64,000 nt of DNA from CAVROP01 sp050012175 (GCA_050012175.1 JBEKHR010000009.1:1-64000); one strand, 5' to 3'. Positions 31,126 through 40,218 are shown, counted from the first letter of the stretch. A program made the numbers and translations. Notes: a model not told the origin generated them from the sequence alone.

Positions 31126-32172
31126 TCAAGGATGCGGGAGGCGAGTCGCAAGAAGAAGCTGGGAAACTTGCGCTTTCGGAGTGGCGAGCAGGGCTTGGCA
31201 ATCCGCATTGATCTCAATGGGGACCTTGGTCACTTCGGCAATCTTTTTATCGCGGACCGTTACTTTCAGCATGAGGCCTCGATGTGTGGCTGGGTCCTTC
31301 TGGTCGAAGATAAAATTGCCGAGGCTGTAAGCCATCCAGCACCCGCGATACTGCTCGAGTGGCTGAATGACATGCGGATGGCTGCCCACGATAAGGTCGG
31401 CCCCGGCGTCAATCATCTTCCGGGCCAGCTCTTCCTGCTGGCGCGTGGGAGCGGTGGCGTACTCCACGCCCCAGTGCGGGCAGACCACCACCAAATCGGC
31501 AAGGTTCCGGGCGAAGCGAATATCTGCCGTAACCTGCTCAACGTCTAGCCACGCCACGCCCGGATGATCGACTCCGGCCGCCGCGTCTGGTGGATCGATG
31601 TTCACGTAAGCCAGAAACGCCACCCGGAGTCCGCCCAAATCCACCACCGCAGGGTGGTGAGCTTCCAGTGTGTTTTCACCTGCGCCTACCGTGTGGATGC
31701 CCACGGAATGAAGCCGCCCGAGCGTGTCCACCAGCGCCGCCGGTCCCCAGTCGTAGGCATGATTGTTGGCTTCGGAAACGATTGTGAAGCCGGCCGCCTT
31801 CAGACCTTCCAGGGCCCGCGGATCGGCGCGGAAAGAATAAAGGTGATGGAGGTTACGCCCCCGGTCGGAAATCGGACACTCCAAGTTGCAGTAAGCCAGA
31901 TCAGCGCCGTGCAACACTCCAGAGATTCGCCGGAAGGGGTAACCCCAATCGCCTTTGGCGTCCATTTTCCCGCCCACTCCCCGCGAGAGCATAACATCGC
32001 CCACGAAGATCAATGTGTGCTGCCGTGGGGCGATTGCCGCGAGGTGATCCAAGGAAGAGTTCGGACGCGAAGGCCTCGGTAAGCTGGGAAAAGAAGGAGT
32101 CGATGGACCGAATACACAGAGTCCCGCAATGGTAATCGCGCCCAGTATCGCGTTGCGGTAGCTGCGGGTCAT
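31126..32172 (-). CDS. CapA-family metallophosphatase-like protein
   Basis: A 348-residue protein; ATG at 32172 (MTRSYRNAILGAI), with an N-terminal hydrophobic segment that may anchor or export it. The CapA/PGA_cap domain shows FVGDVMLSRGVGGKM, NLECPISDRG, SEANNHAYDWG, VGAGENTLEAHHPAV, CPHWGVEY and VGSHPHVIQPLE, the metal-binding and core motifs of the calcineurin-like fold. CapA proteins are linked to polyglutamate or capsule synthesis, but many stand-alone copies have unknown roles, and no cap genes lie nearby. Confidence 0.87.
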   Translation of the reverse strand: MTRSYRNAILGAITIAGLCVFGPSTPSFPSLPRPSRPNSSLDHLAAIAPRQHTLIFVGDVMLSRGVGGKMDAKGDWGYPFRRISGVLHGADLAYCNLECPISDRGRNLHHLYSFRADPRALEGLKAAGFTIVSEANNHAYDWGPAALVDTLGRLHSVGIHTVGAGENTLEAHHPAVVDLGGLRVAFLAYVNIDPPDAAAGVDHPGVAWLDVEQVTADIRFARNLADLVVVCPHWGVEYATAPTRQQEELARKMIDAGADLIVGSHPHVIQPLEQYRGCWMAYSLGNFIFDQKDPATHRGLMLKVTVRDKKIAEVTKVPIEINADCQALLATPKAQVSQLLLATRLPHP

Positions 32173-32251
32173 GAGGAAGGAGACCTGCTTCAAAAATATG
32201 GGAGCAGCTGAACCCGAATTCGGAAGTTAGCGTGGGTGCCACGTACATCTT

Positions 32252-32279
32252 GTAGGGGCACAGCGCGCTGTGCCCCTAC
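32252..32279. repeat. Perfect 28-bp palindrome, GTAGGGG type
   Basis: GTAGGGGCACAGCG followed at once by its exact reverse complement CGCTGTGCCCCTAC. It lies about 80 bp upstream of the CapA-like start, in a ~260-bp gap that holds no gene. It belongs to the GTAGSG palindrome family. Confidence 0.75.
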
Positions 32280-32434
32280 GCCCGACCCCGCACCATTTTG
32301 TTCCTCCGGTATCTGCGTCAAACGGGCCTCTAATCAAGTGATTCGGCTCGACCGGCGGCTCCCAACTTTCGAATTCGGGCTGAACGGTCGCCGGCAAGGA
32401 TCCTACGGCAGGGAAGCAAGACGGCATCCCCGAG

Positions 32435-32956
32435 TTACTTCAAGTTCTCCGGAATCAGGTACTCGACCAACACCAGGTCGTGCCACTCGCTCCCCAGCTT
32501 GCCGTGCTTCTCGTGGATTCCCACTTCCTTCCAGCCGGTCACCTGACAGAGCTTTCGCGCCGGCTGGTTCTCGGCCAGGATTCGCCCGATGAGCTTATAG
32601 AAGCCCTTCTCGCGGGCGATGTCCTGCATGGCCTTCATCAATTCCTGTGCCACGCCGTGGCCGCGCAGGCTGCGCTCAATGTAGATTGCCAGCTCCGCGA
32701 TTCCATCATAACAGTGCCGCGGGCTGTAAGGATTGAGCGAAGACCAACCCATCAGCGTGTGTTTGACCTCCGCCAGCAGCACCGGAAACTTGTCCGGCCG
32801 CGCTGCCAACCAGAGGTAACGCTCTTCAGGCGTGACGTAAGTGTTTTCAAAAGTTGCCAGGCGGTCTTGCACGCCCTGGTTGTAAATCCGCGCGATTTCC
32901 TTTGCGTCTTCAACCCGCGCGGGTCTTATCTTGAGAGGACCACTCCACTCTGCCAT
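32435..32956 (-). CDS. GNAT acetyltransferase, phosphinothricin-acetyltransferase-like
   Basis: A 173-residue protein; ATG at 32956. Typical features of the Pat/Bar-like GNAT group: IRPARVEDAKEIARIYNQGV at the start, TFENTYVTPEERYLWL, the acetyl-CoA loop IERSLRGHGVAQELMKAM and the C-terminal GWKEVGIHEKHGKLGSEWHD with a conserved Asp for the last strand. Members N-acetylate phosphinothricin, methionine sulfone or related amino acid analogues; the physiological substrate here is unknown. Confidence 0.87.
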   Translation of the reverse strand: MAEWSGPLKIRPARVEDAKEIARIYNQGVQDRLATFENTYVTPEERYLWLAARPDKFPVLLAEVKHTLMGWSSLNPYSPRHCYDGIAELAIYIERSLRGHGVAQELMKAMQDIAREKGFYKLIGRILAENQPARKLCQVTGWKEVGIHEKHGKLGSEWHDLVLVEYLIPENLK

Positions 32957-33084
32957 GGACAACCACCACTAATGAGGATAACTGCCAGACTGGGATTCTA
33001 TCCTGAGGCCGCCCTGAGAGCAACCAGCGGTTTTCGCCAGAGGGAAGGATTGGTGTACCAAAGGTTGGGGTGTGAAACAGCTCG

Positions 33085-33113
33085 TTTGCCCAGGCGTTAG
33101 GTGGGACTATAAT
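33085..33113 (+). promoter_or_regulatory. Sigma-70 promoter for the molybdenum hydroxylase operon
   Basis: TATAAT at 33108-33113 preceded after 17 bp by TTTGCC (33085-33090). It lies about 90 bp upstream of the ATG at 33202 in the region between divergent genes. The -10 is consensus; the -35 is weak, so activation may be needed. Confidence 0.5.
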
Positions 33114-33201
33114 GGAGCGCGGCAAAGCACGCTTCATATCGAGGGTCTCATGGCCGAGAGAACCTCGCGGCACACTCGAGGCGCTTCAGGGAGGTGTAGG
33201 C

Positions 33202-33681
33202 ATGAAAGAGACCATCGGATTCAGCCTCAACGGAAAGCCGGTGAGTTTTGAAGTCGATCCCAGTCGCATACTTCTATGGGTTCTGCGGTATGACCTGGGT
33301 CTGACAGGTACAAAGTACGGTTGTGGAGAGGGGCTTTGCGGGGCCTGCACGGTGATTGTGGATGGGAAAGCCGAGCGCTCGTGTCTGCTCGAGGTTAAAG
33401 CCGTGGCGGGCAAGGTAGTCACCACCATTGAAGGTTTGGCCAAAAACGGTGAGCTTCACCCCTTGCAGAAGGCCTTCGTCGAGCACGATGCCCTTCAGTG
33501 CGGGTACTGCACTCCTGGAATGATCATGAATGCTTACAGCTTGCTGTTGAATACTCCTCAACCTTCGCGGAGTCAGATTATCGAACATATGGACGGCAAC
33601 CTGTGCCGCTGTGGAGCTCATCAACGGATCGTCGAGGCTATACAGACGGCTGCGAAAGAGATGAGAGGAGGGCCAAGATGA
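33202..33681 (+). CDS. Molybdenum hydroxylase [2Fe-2S] subunit (IorA-like)
   Basis: A 159-residue protein; ATG at 33202 with AGGGAGGTGTAGGC upstream. It has the two [2Fe-2S] domains of the xanthine oxidase family: plant-type GCGEGLCGACTVIVDG with a later Cys (about 39-61), and the helical C-terminal domain QCGYCTPGMIM...LCRCGAHQRI. The size fits the small subunit of two-component aldehyde/isoquinoline-type oxidoreductases that lack an FAD subunit. The next gene overlaps by 4 bp (ATGA). It passes electrons from the Mo site to an unknown acceptor, probably a cytochrome. Confidence 0.9.
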   Translation: MKETIGFSLNGKPVSFEVDPSRILLWVLRYDLGLTGTKYGCGEGLCGACTVIVDGKAERSCLLEVKAVAGKVVTTIEGLAKNGELHPLQKAFVEHDALQCGYCTPGMIMNAYSLLLNTPQPSRSQIIEHMDGNLCRCGAHQRIVEAIQTAAKEMRGGPR

Positions 33682-35897
33682 AACGCGAAAACAAAGGACA
33701 ACGAAGCGTCTACGAAGAACACCTGGAACTTGACGAGGTAGGGCCGAACAGCGTTCGGCCCTGGGGCGAGCGCCGCTCGCCCCTACGCTTTGACCGCAGA
33801 CAGTTCCTGCAACTTGTGGGGGGCGGCATCGTCGTCTGTTTTTCCATCCCCGATTCGCTGGCACTCCAAGAGCGCGAGAGACGCCGTGGGATGGGCCAGG
33901 AGCTGCCTGAGGATTTCAACGCCTTTCTCAGGATCGGGGAAGACGGCCGGGTGACCGGTTTTTCCGGAAAGGTCGAGTACGGCCAGGGAGTCATAACCTC
34001 ATTAGCCCAAATGTTGGCTGAGGAGCTCGACGTCCCCCTGGAATCCGTGGACATGGTGATGGGTGATACGGATCTTTGCCCTTGGGACCGGGGTACGTTC
34101 GGTTCCATGACTACCCGCTTTTTCGGCCCGGCCTTCAGAGCCGCCGCCGCGGAAGCCAGGGCCGTCCTCATTGAGCTGGCCGCCGAACAATTGCAGGTAA
34201 CGAAAGACCGGCTGAAAACCAAGGCGGGCGTCGTTTATGAGGAGGCAGGGCAAAAGAAAGTAAGCTACGCCGAGCTTGCCAAGGGAAAAAAGATATTGCG
34301 CCACGTGAAAGGCGCGGCACCCAAGACCCCCGCCGACTTCGCCCTGATAGGGAAACCCGTCTTAAGAAGAGATGCTCGAGAGAAGGTCACCGGCCAAGCC
34401 AAGTTTGCCGGGGACGTACGGGAGCCGGGCCTGCTGCACGCCCGCATCTTGAGGCCTCCGGTTCACGGCGCCAAACTCATTCATGCGGACACCTCGGGCG
34501 CGCGAGAAATCGAAGGCGTCCAGATCGTGGAGGACGGAGATCTGATTGCCGTCCTTCATCCGTATCCCGACCTGGCGGAAAGAGCCTTGGCGAAAATCAA
34601 ATCGGAATATGATCGGCCGGCGCCCACTGTGGATGACAAGACGATCTTTGACCACCTGCTCAAAGTCGCGCCGCAAGGACAGACCGTCGCGGAAGGTGGA
34701 AATCTTACCGAGGGGAGAAATGCAGCTCACGATGTGCTCGAGCAAACGTACTTGAACAGTTACGTCTCTCACGCCCCCATCGAAACGCACACCGCTTTGG
34801 CCAAGATCGAAGGAAACAGTTTAACCCTCTGGGCCTCCACGCAAACGCCCTTCGCCCTGAAGGACGCGGCAGCTTCTCTTCTCGGCCTGCCTGCGCAGAA
34901 TGTGCGGGTCATCACACCCTATATCGGCGGGGCCTTCGGAGGGAAGAGCAACAATCAGCAAGCCCTCGAGGCGGTCAGGCTGGCCAAGCTGACCGGAAAA
35001 CCTGTCCAGGTAGTCTGGACTCGGGCCGAGGAGTTCTTCTATGACACCTTCCGCCCTGCCGCCCTTGTCAAAATTCAGGCCGGAGTCACAGCATCAGGGC
35101 TGATTACGTTTTGGGACTACGGTGTGTATTTTGCCGGAGAGAGAGGCGCGCAGCAGTTCTACAACATCCCACATCATCGCACGGTCATCTATGGTTCCGG
35201 GTGGACTGCGGCCCCAGGGTCACATCCGTTTGCCACGGGACCTTGGCGCGCTCCCGCCAGCAATACCAATAGCTTTGCCAGAGAGTCCCACATCGACATG
35301 TTGGCGGTAAAGGCCGGAATGGACCCCGTCGAGTTCCGACTGAAGAACTTGAAAGATGAGAGAATGCGACGCGTCTTGCAGGCCGCCGCCAATAAATTCG
35401 GCTGGTCACCCGCGAAGGCTCCGAGCAAGCGCGGCTATGGGGTGGCTTGCGGGATCGATGCTGGTACCTACGTCGCGCATATGGCGGAAGTTGCCGTGAA
35501 CGAGAGGACCGGGAGCGTAGTGGTCACCCGGGTGGTCTGTGCGCAAGAGATGGGATTGTGCGTCAATCCGGAAGGCGCCAGGCTGCAAATGGAGGGCGCC
35601 ATTACCATGGGCCTGGGATACGCCTTGAGCGAGGAGATTCGATTCAAGGGCGGTGAAATTCTGCACTCTAATTTCGACACCTACACCATTCCACGTTTCT
35701 CCTGGTTGCCGCGAATCGAAACGGTAATAGTGGACGCGAAAGACTCACCCTGTCAGGGGGGTGGAGAACCTCCCATAATCTGTATGGGGGCAGTGATCGC
35801 CAATGCGGTGTTTGATGCCACCGGCGCCCGGCTGTTGCAACTGCCAATGACACCGGAAAGGATCAAGGACGCTCTTTCCAAACGCCTGTCATTCTGA
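33678..35897 (+). CDS. Molybdopterin-binding subunit of an exported Mo hydroxylase (IorB-like)
   Basis: A 739-residue protein; ATG at 33678 overlaps the preceding stop (ATGA) with GAGGAGG ahead. A twin-arginine signal DRRQFLQLVGGG begins at about residue 38, after an unusually long n-region. The rest matches the large subunit of xanthine-oxidase-family enzymes: KVEYGQGVITSLAQ, MGDTDLCPWDRGTFGSM, YIGGAFGGKSNNQQA, TGPWRAPASNTNSF and, near the C-terminus, GGGEPPIICMGAVIANAV with the active-site Glu. It hydroxylates an aldehyde or N-heterocycle in the periplasm. A 49-bp palindromic repeat lies in the coding region for the n-region, and the stop codon falls in another repeat. Confidence 0.88.
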   Translation: MKRENKGQRSVYEEHLELDEVGPNSVRPWGERRSPLRFDRRQFLQLVGGGIVVCFSIPDSLALQERERRRGMGQELPEDFNAFLRIGEDGRVTGFSGKVEYGQGVITSLAQMLAEELDVPLESVDMVMGDTDLCPWDRGTFGSMTTRFFGPAFRAAAAEARAVLIELAAEQLQVTKDRLKTKAGVVYEEAGQKKVSYAELAKGKKILRHVKGAAPKTPADFALIGKPVLRRDAREKVTGQAKFAGDVREPGLLHARILRPPVHGAKLIHADTSGAREIEGVQIVEDGDLIAVLHPYPDLAERALAKIKSEYDRPAPTVDDKTIFDHLLKVAPQGQTVAEGGNLTEGRNAAHDVLEQTYLNSYVSHAPIETHTALAKIEGNSLTLWASTQTPFALKDAAASLLGLPAQNVRVITPYIGGAFGGKSNNQQALEAVRLAKLTGKPVQVVWTRAEEFFYDTFRPAALVKIQAGVTASGLITFWDYGVYFAGERGAQQFYNIPHHRTVIYGSGWTAAPGSHPFATGPWRAPASNTNSFARESHIDMLAVKAGMDPVEFRLKNLKDERMRRVLQAAANKFGWSPAKAPSKRGYGVACGIDAGTYVAHMAEVAVNERTGSVVVTRVVCAQEMGLCVNPEGARLQMEGAITMGLGYALSEEIRFKGGEILHSNFDTYTIPRFSWLPRIETVIVDAKDSPCQGGGEPPIICMGAVIANAVFDATGARLLQLPMTPERIKDALSKRLSF
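33738..33786. repeat. GTAGGG palindromic repeat inside the IorB-like gene
   Basis: GTAGGG...CCCTAC ends enclose two hairpins: GGGCCGAACAGCGTTCGGCC and GGGGCGAGCGCCGCTCGCCC. It is translated as part of the stretch VGPNSVRPWGERRSPLRF just before the Tat motif. The layout matches the intergenic copy at 40713-40767. Confidence 0.75.
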
Positions 35898-35931
35898 GCC
35901 CCGACTTGTCGGGGCGAAGAATCTCCGCAGT
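35886..35931. repeat. TGTCATTCTGAG repeat, half copy over the IorB-like stop codon
   Basis: CTGTCATTCTGAGCCCCGAC and CCCCGACTTGTCGGGG match the left end of the palindromic repeats at 30923 and 45907. The stop codon TGA (35895-35897) lies inside TCATTCTGAG. The right half is absent. Confidence 0.55.
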
Positions 35932-35983
35932 TGGCCTTTGCCCTCCGCATCGTAGCTCGACCCCGAGAACAGACTGAAAAGGG

Positions 35984-36305
35984 CACGGCGGCAGCAGGGT
36001 TGTCCGGAGCCCGCCTAGCGGGCGATAGAGCTTAGCCCAGGGCGCAAGCCCTGGGAAACCAAGCCCAGGCGCCGGTCAAGCCCCGCAAGGGGCGGCAGAA
36101 CCGGGGAGAGTTCCCGCGTCGAGACCTTTTCTTTCGCCCCGCTGGGGCTCCCGCGAACCAGAGGGCTTTTTGGACCCAGGGCTGGCACCCTGGGCTATCC
36201 CGCAAGGCAGGATCGGCCCTCCGGGCCTTTGCCCTTGCGTACCAGTACGTTCAGAAGCGTCCAACGCGTCAAGAAAAATGCCCTGACCTCTACTTCTGCT
36301 TCGTG
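35984..36305 (+). repeat. ~325-bp interspersed repeat, copy A
   Basis: A block of nested hairpins (GAGCCCGCCTAGCGGGC, CCCAGGGCGCAAGCCCTGGG, CAAGCCCCGCAAGGGGCGG, CCCAGGGCTGGCACCCTGGG, GGCCCTCCGGGCC) ends with a conserved tail near AGAAAAATGCCCTGACCTC. The same block occurs in reverse orientation at 57351-57676. The whole gap 35898-36568 contains no supportable gene. Confidence 0.75.
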
Positions 36306-36365
36306 CACCCACCATCTTTCGCCCGCTGCGCGGGCTATGATGCTGAGCAGGTAACGCGGAAAGGG

Positions 36366-36480
36366 CTGAGGACTAGTTAGGGGCTGGGGATTCGGGATCA
36401 GTTGTCCGCTGTCCGCCATAGCCTTGCCAGCCGTCGTTCCTGATAACTGAAAACTGACAACTGAAGACTTATTTTCAGCG
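36366..36480. repeat. Heptad-type array
   Basis: GGGGCTGGGGATTCGGG words followed by AACTGAAAACTGACAACTGA words (36441-36468). It is the same repeat class as at 26349 and 43708. It occupies the rest of the gap before the accessory island. Confidence 0.45.
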
Positions 36481-36568
36481 GCATGCCCCATCCCGACTGA
36501 CGGCGTGCGGTTGCCGCTGGGGTATCAGGCATGAGAAAGGCCCACGGTCAGGGCAGCACTGACCGTTG

Positions 36569-37015
36569 CTACCTGCTTTCTGCTACCCGCTTACTGGCGG
36601 TAACCACTTTCTTGCACAACTCTAAGAATTCCATATACGGCAAGTCGTTTTTGGCATCATTGGTTCGCCACGCGCAGATCCTGAAATCGGCTTTCCTCGT
36701 TGCGGCTCCCAGATGATCCACCGTGGGCAGTAACGCGAATCTCTTCTTGTATCCTCTTCCACCCCTCTTAGACTGGTCATTGTTGTATCTGCTTATCAGC
36801 GTCCAATCGAGGTTCTCGCCCGTATAAGCATCAACACCATTCGAGTCTCTAGCGGCCTTGTGTATCGCAACCTTATACTGCTCGTTCGCGGCTGTCGTGT
36901 TGCCTCTTTTCCTATCCCGTCGCACGTGTGCTGCGGCTTTTCGATGCAGCCAGCGTTCGTACACCTCCTGTGAAACGACGCACGCCAAGAATTCCGGCAA
37001 CTGATATTTTTTCAT
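36569..37015 (-). CDS. HNH-endonuclease-like protein
   Basis: A 148-residue protein; ATG at 37015 (MKKYQLPEFLACVVSQ). The N-terminal half is basic and helical (WLHRKAAAHVRRDRKRG). The C-terminal half resembles a small HNH nuclease: DAYTGENLDWTLIS, then LLPTVDHLGAATRKADFRIC and WRTNDAKNDLPYMEFLELC, with the His of TVDH and the Asn/Lys of NDAKNDL in HNH positions. The zinc-type Cys pairs of some HNH families are missing. It is the last gene of a four-gene minus-strand island with a kinase and a ParB-like protein. Nuclease activity is inferred. Confidence 0.6.
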   Translation of the reverse strand: MKKYQLPEFLACVVSQEVYERWLHRKAAAHVRRDRKRGNTTAANEQYKVAIHKAARDSNGVDAYTGENLDWTLISRYNNDQSKRGGRGYKKRFALLPTVDHLGAATRKADFRICAWRTNDAKNDLPYMEFLELCKKVVTASKRVAESR

Positions 37016-37055
37016 AACCGAAGGCGCCAATAGACCGCGCGGCGCTGGCCACCCG

Positions 37056-38306
37056 CTAAATCCTGGTATTGCGCAGCACGCGAAGCCGTTGTTCCTCAGC
37101 CTCTCGCTCGCGGCGCAATTGTTCTCTTCTATTGGCCTCCTGTTGCTGGACGGTCCGTTCCATCTGGGATTTTAGCATTCGCGAAGCATTAGGTAGCCAA
37201 TTCTTGAAGTGGCCAATTACGGCCTGAACTTCATGTTCCTGAGCGTTGACGGAGGCCTGGTTTCCCCGAAAGGAAAACCCAGATGGATCTTTTCCCATCA
37301 CGGAGGTGTAATTTCCCATCTGGTGTAGCGCCCTGACCCACTCTGGAGATACGGGACGGTCCAGGATCAGGGTAAGCCGCCCAGCGTCCCAGTCAAAACC
37401 GACGAGGCGGGGCGGGTCCAAAGCTAATGGCTCATCCACCTCGGTCGACTTGATGACTGTTCCGTCAATCCCGCTCAATCGTTGAAGAGATACAGCTTCC
37501 GACCGGTGCCGCTGCACGAGCCCTTTGATCTCTCCGATGGAAGCAGGCCTTTCCTCTGGTGCCTGCCTTAGCATCATTGCGACTATGGGGTCGAGGAAGC
37601 TCAGGTCGTTCGACACTTGGCCGATCAACCGATACTGAGTACCGTAGGGGATAGCCCCCGTAAACATCTCGTTCAGGACCAGCCCAAGGGCATATAGGTC
37701 GGCAGGAACACCGACCGGCTTACCCTGGACGCGCTGCTCTGGGGCTGCATACTGGAAGTTGGCGAGTCGTTGCTGAGGGTCGGTCTCGACCAGAGTGGCG
37801 AGAAACTCCGCCGTGAAGCTGGCTATTCCGAAGTCGGCTATTGCCACCGCGCCCGCATCCCCGTTGTACAGGATGTTTTCTGGTTTTAAGTCGCGATGAA
37901 CTACGCCTTGCCGATGGGCCGCTTCAACGCCATCGAGAATCTGGCTAAAGACTGACAATACACGGTCTGGCGCTATGCCCTCCCGCATCAGGTGCCGCAG
38001 GTTGCCATGGTACCTAGCCATTACGTAAAACGGCCCGACAACCTCGCCGCCACGCGCAATGCCGTGATCCATTACGGTGACGATGTTCGGGTGCTTGTTG
38101 CGGGCAAGGAACGCGATCTCGTTTTTGAACCGACGCCGCTTATCCGTGGATGCCCGATCTTCGGAGAGAACCTTGAGTGCGATTGCCGACTGATCGATAC
38201 CGACACCACCGTAAACGCGCCCAGCACCACCTTCCCCGAGGAACTCATCGACGACATATGTCCCGAACGTAGTCTCGAAGGATATCGGCTTCTTTAGCTT
38301 AGACAC
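37056..38306 (-). CDS. Serine/threonine protein kinase with helical C-terminal tail
   Basis: A 416-residue protein with an intact Hanks-type kinase: glycine loop LGEGGAGRVYGG (23-34), Lys45 in AIALKVL, catalytic HRDLKPEN (137-144), DFG (158-160) and APEQ. It has no transmembrane segment, unlike most bacterial PknB-type receptors, so it is cytoplasmic. After the kinase (about 1-270) is an unknown beta-rich region and a strongly charged coiled tail (EANRREQLRREREAEEQR). Soluble kinases with such tails occur in accessory and defence-type islands. It is about 120 bp downstream of the ParB-like gene on the same strand. Confidence 0.88.
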   Translation of the reverse strand: MSKLKKPISFETTFGTYVVDEFLGEGGAGRVYGGVGIDQSAIALKVLSEDRASTDKRRRFKNEIAFLARNKHPNIVTVMDHGIARGGEVVGPFYVMARYHGNLRHLMREGIAPDRVLSVFSQILDGVEAAHRQGVVHRDLKPENILYNGDAGAVAIADFGIASFTAEFLATLVETDPQQRLANFQYAAPEQRVQGKPVGVPADLYALGLVLNEMFTGAIPYGTQYRLIGQVSNDLSFLDPIVAMMLRQAPEERPASIGEIKGLVQRHRSEAVSLQRLSGIDGTVIKSTEVDEPLALDPPRLVGFDWDAGRLTLILDRPVSPEWVRALHQMGNYTSVMGKDPSGFSFRGNQASVNAQEHEVQAVIGHFKNWLPNASRMLKSQMERTVQQQEANRREQLRREREAEEQRLRVLRNTRI

Positions 38307-38429
38307 GGTAATTACCTCAGCGCCGACGAGCGGGTAGCCACGGTCGCTGGTTTGCCGACCGTGGGTTTGTGGTCATGGGTAAAGGCTTGAAAAACAGGTC
38401 TGCGCTTGCTGAAGCGCAATTTCGGCTGA

Positions 38430-39431
38430 TTAGGTGCGCTCCGAAGTCTCATTCGTGTCCTTTAAGAGTTTTCTGTCAAATTCGCTCAAGGTCGGAATGG
38501 TAGATTCGCCGAGGTCGTCAGCTGCCTTCAGAAAACCGTCAATGACATTTTTCAATCTCACCAGCGAGCCCACGATTCGATGCCGTTCAAAGTCCTTTCC
38601 AAATGCTTCCCGGAAGAACCCATCACGCGCACCTTTTTCTAACAGTTTCTCGATGCCCATGACCGAATCGACGAACAGGTCGATTTCTTGTTGCAGCGTC
38701 CGAGGAATCTCGTCGGTTAGGCGAGTTTTTGCGTAGACGGCGTCGGCAAGGTCCTTGCGAGCTATGTCGTAAATCTCTATAAGCGGCTTATCGGGATTCT
38801 TGATAAGAGCTGTCGTGAACTTGGCGGTCACAAAACGATTGGAGAGGTGATGGTCAGCAATGAATTTCGCAGTTGCTTCCTGCCGTTGATGATCACCCAG
38901 ACGGCCAAGCTGTTGTGCGATAGTATAGTCAAGCCCATTGGCAAAGAAACGCTCCTGCAGACTGGGGGAGAGATTCAATACTCTCATTCGTTCCCGAAGT
39001 TCTTCCGGTTTCACTCCGAGTCTTGGTGCCGCCTTACCCCACTTGCTAGGGTCATCCAACACATTCAATGCCTTAAGTCCAGACTCAAGAGCATGGATTT
39101 GCTCCTGGAATGTGTAGTCCCGAGTCTGCATCATCCGGCTGATTTTGCGGACCAGCAGGTCAGCATCGCTCGGTCGCGGGACGACAACGGCTTTTAGCTT
39201 TTCAATCCCCTTTAGCTTCGCGGCGCGCCATCTTCTCTCGCCATCGAATAAATCATATATAACTCGGCCGCCTTCTTCACTGCGCACAAACACTTGAATG
39301 GGGTCCGTTTGCCCAACCGCTGCCAAGTTCTCTCCCAGGGCTTCTATGTCTGCGTAGTCAAACCCCCTTCTCAAATTCTCTGGGTCCGGGATAATGTCTT
39401 CGACCGAAATATCACGAAGTTGTTCTGCCAT
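38430..39431 (-). CDS. ParB/Spo0J-like nucleotide-dependent DNA-binding protein
   Basis: A 333-residue protein; ATG at about 39431 (MAEQLRDISVEDI), 4 bp after the stop of the preceding gene. The N-terminal ParB domain is well formed: IIPDPENLRRGFDYADIEALGEN, VGQTDPIQVFVR and LFDGERRWRAAKL, the last being the GERRxRA box that binds CTP in true ParB proteins. A helix-turn-helix region follows (FFANGLDYTIAQQLGRLGD). There is no ParA partner and no chromosomal parS-like context, so a chromosome-partition role is unlikely; it is more probably a DNA-binding component of the island. Confidence 0.85.
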   Translation of the reverse strand: MAEQLRDISVEDIIPDPENLRRGFDYADIEALGENLAAVGQTDPIQVFVRSEEGGRVIYDLFDGERRWRAAKLKGIEKLKAVVVPRPSDADLLVRKISRMMQTRDYTFQEQIHALESGLKALNVLDDPSKWGKAAPRLGVKPEELRERMRVLNLSPSLQERFFANGLDYTIAQQLGRLGDHQRQEATAKFIADHHLSNRFVTAKFTTALIKNPDKPLIEIYDIARKDLADAVYAKTRLTDEIPRTLQQEIDLFVDSVMGIEKLLEKGARDGFFREAFGKDFERHRIVGSLVRLKNVIDGFLKAADDLGESTIPTLSEFDRKLLKDTNETSERT

Positions 39432-39435
39432 AATG

Positions 39436-40218
39436 TTAGGGTTTTGCACGGTCAATCTTTCCAGCCTCTTCTCCGAGCAGTTTGGGGTCACGACCGATTA
39501 TCTGTTTAAATACTTCGTACATTTCACAGAGGTCGCGGAGCTCCTTGTTGGCTCGTTCCTGCAATTCAACGTACCGTTTTGTTTGCTTAGCAAAAAGCTG
39601 CAGGCGCCGATCCCTAGGGTTTGCAAGTTGTCTGAAATCATCTAGGGTCATGCCGCTATCCATGTTGAGTGCTGCCAGCCTCATGCATCTTATCTCGACT
39701 TCATTCATGCGAGAGTTAAGCTCAGAAAAGAGTCTTTTCCGGTCGTCCGCGTCCGGGAGTGTCCGGGCATAGGCTTCTAGCGATCTTAAGCGCGTGAGCT
39801 CAATTCGGGTTGCAGAACGACGTCTTGTTCGGAACTCCTTCCCTGCGGTTTCGGCGATGTGATGCGCCGGAAACCAATGTAGGATGGGTGTTCTAAAACT
39901 ATCGATCACTTTCGCAAGGACGTGCCATTGACGTTCTCCTGGGCCCATGTGCCGATTCCAGATCAGGCCCCATCCCTCAAAACAACCGTCGAACATTGCC
40001 CGGCAGATCATGCGCACGCGGTCGAACCCTTCGTTTGCTTGAGAGTCAACCCTTTGATCATAATCTGCTCTGGCCTGGGGATCTGTCGGTGCAGCACCTT
40101 CTAGCAGTCGTCCAATTTCAAGGCGCGTCAGACCCGTATTGTTGTGGGCCTCAATCAGAGCTTGGACTGCCAGAGCGTGCTGTTGCATTACGGGATCGAG
40201 AATGAATGACGGGGACAT
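39436..40218 (-). CDS. Unknown helical protein, first gene of the ParB/kinase/HNH island
   Basis: A 260-residue protein I do not recognise. It begins MSPSFILDPVMQQHALAVQA with GAGGGGG 5 nt upstream. It is mostly alpha-helical and charged, with RVRMICRAMFDGCFEGWGLIW in the first third and a long probable coiled segment near the end (QTKRYVELQERANKELRDLC). No signal peptide, membrane helix, or nuclease or ATPase motif can be seen. Its stop is 4 bp from the ATG of the ParB-like gene, so the two are coupled and probably act together. Confidence 0.7.
   Translation of the reverse strand: MSPSFILDPVMQQHALAVQALIEAHNNTGLTRLEIGRLLEGAAPTDPQARADYDQRVDSQANEGFDRVRMICRAMFDGCFEGWGLIWNRHMGPGERQWHVLAKVIDSFRTPILHWFPAHHIAETAGKEFRTRRRSATRIELTRLRSLEAYARTLPDADDRKRLFSELNSRMNEVEIRCMRLAALNMDSGMTLDDFRQLANPRDRRLQLFAKQTKRYVELQERANKELRDLCEMYEVFKQIIGRDPKLLGEEAGKIDRAKP

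Noticed and set aside
35898..36568. A gene on either strand in the repeat-filled gap
   Set aside because: Short frames here are translations of repeat hairpins and recur in the inverted copy at 57351-57676.
38430..39431. Chromosomal or plasmid partition operon (parAB)
   Set aside because: No ParA ATPase adjacent and neighbours are a kinase and an HNH-like protein; no parS cluster was noticed.
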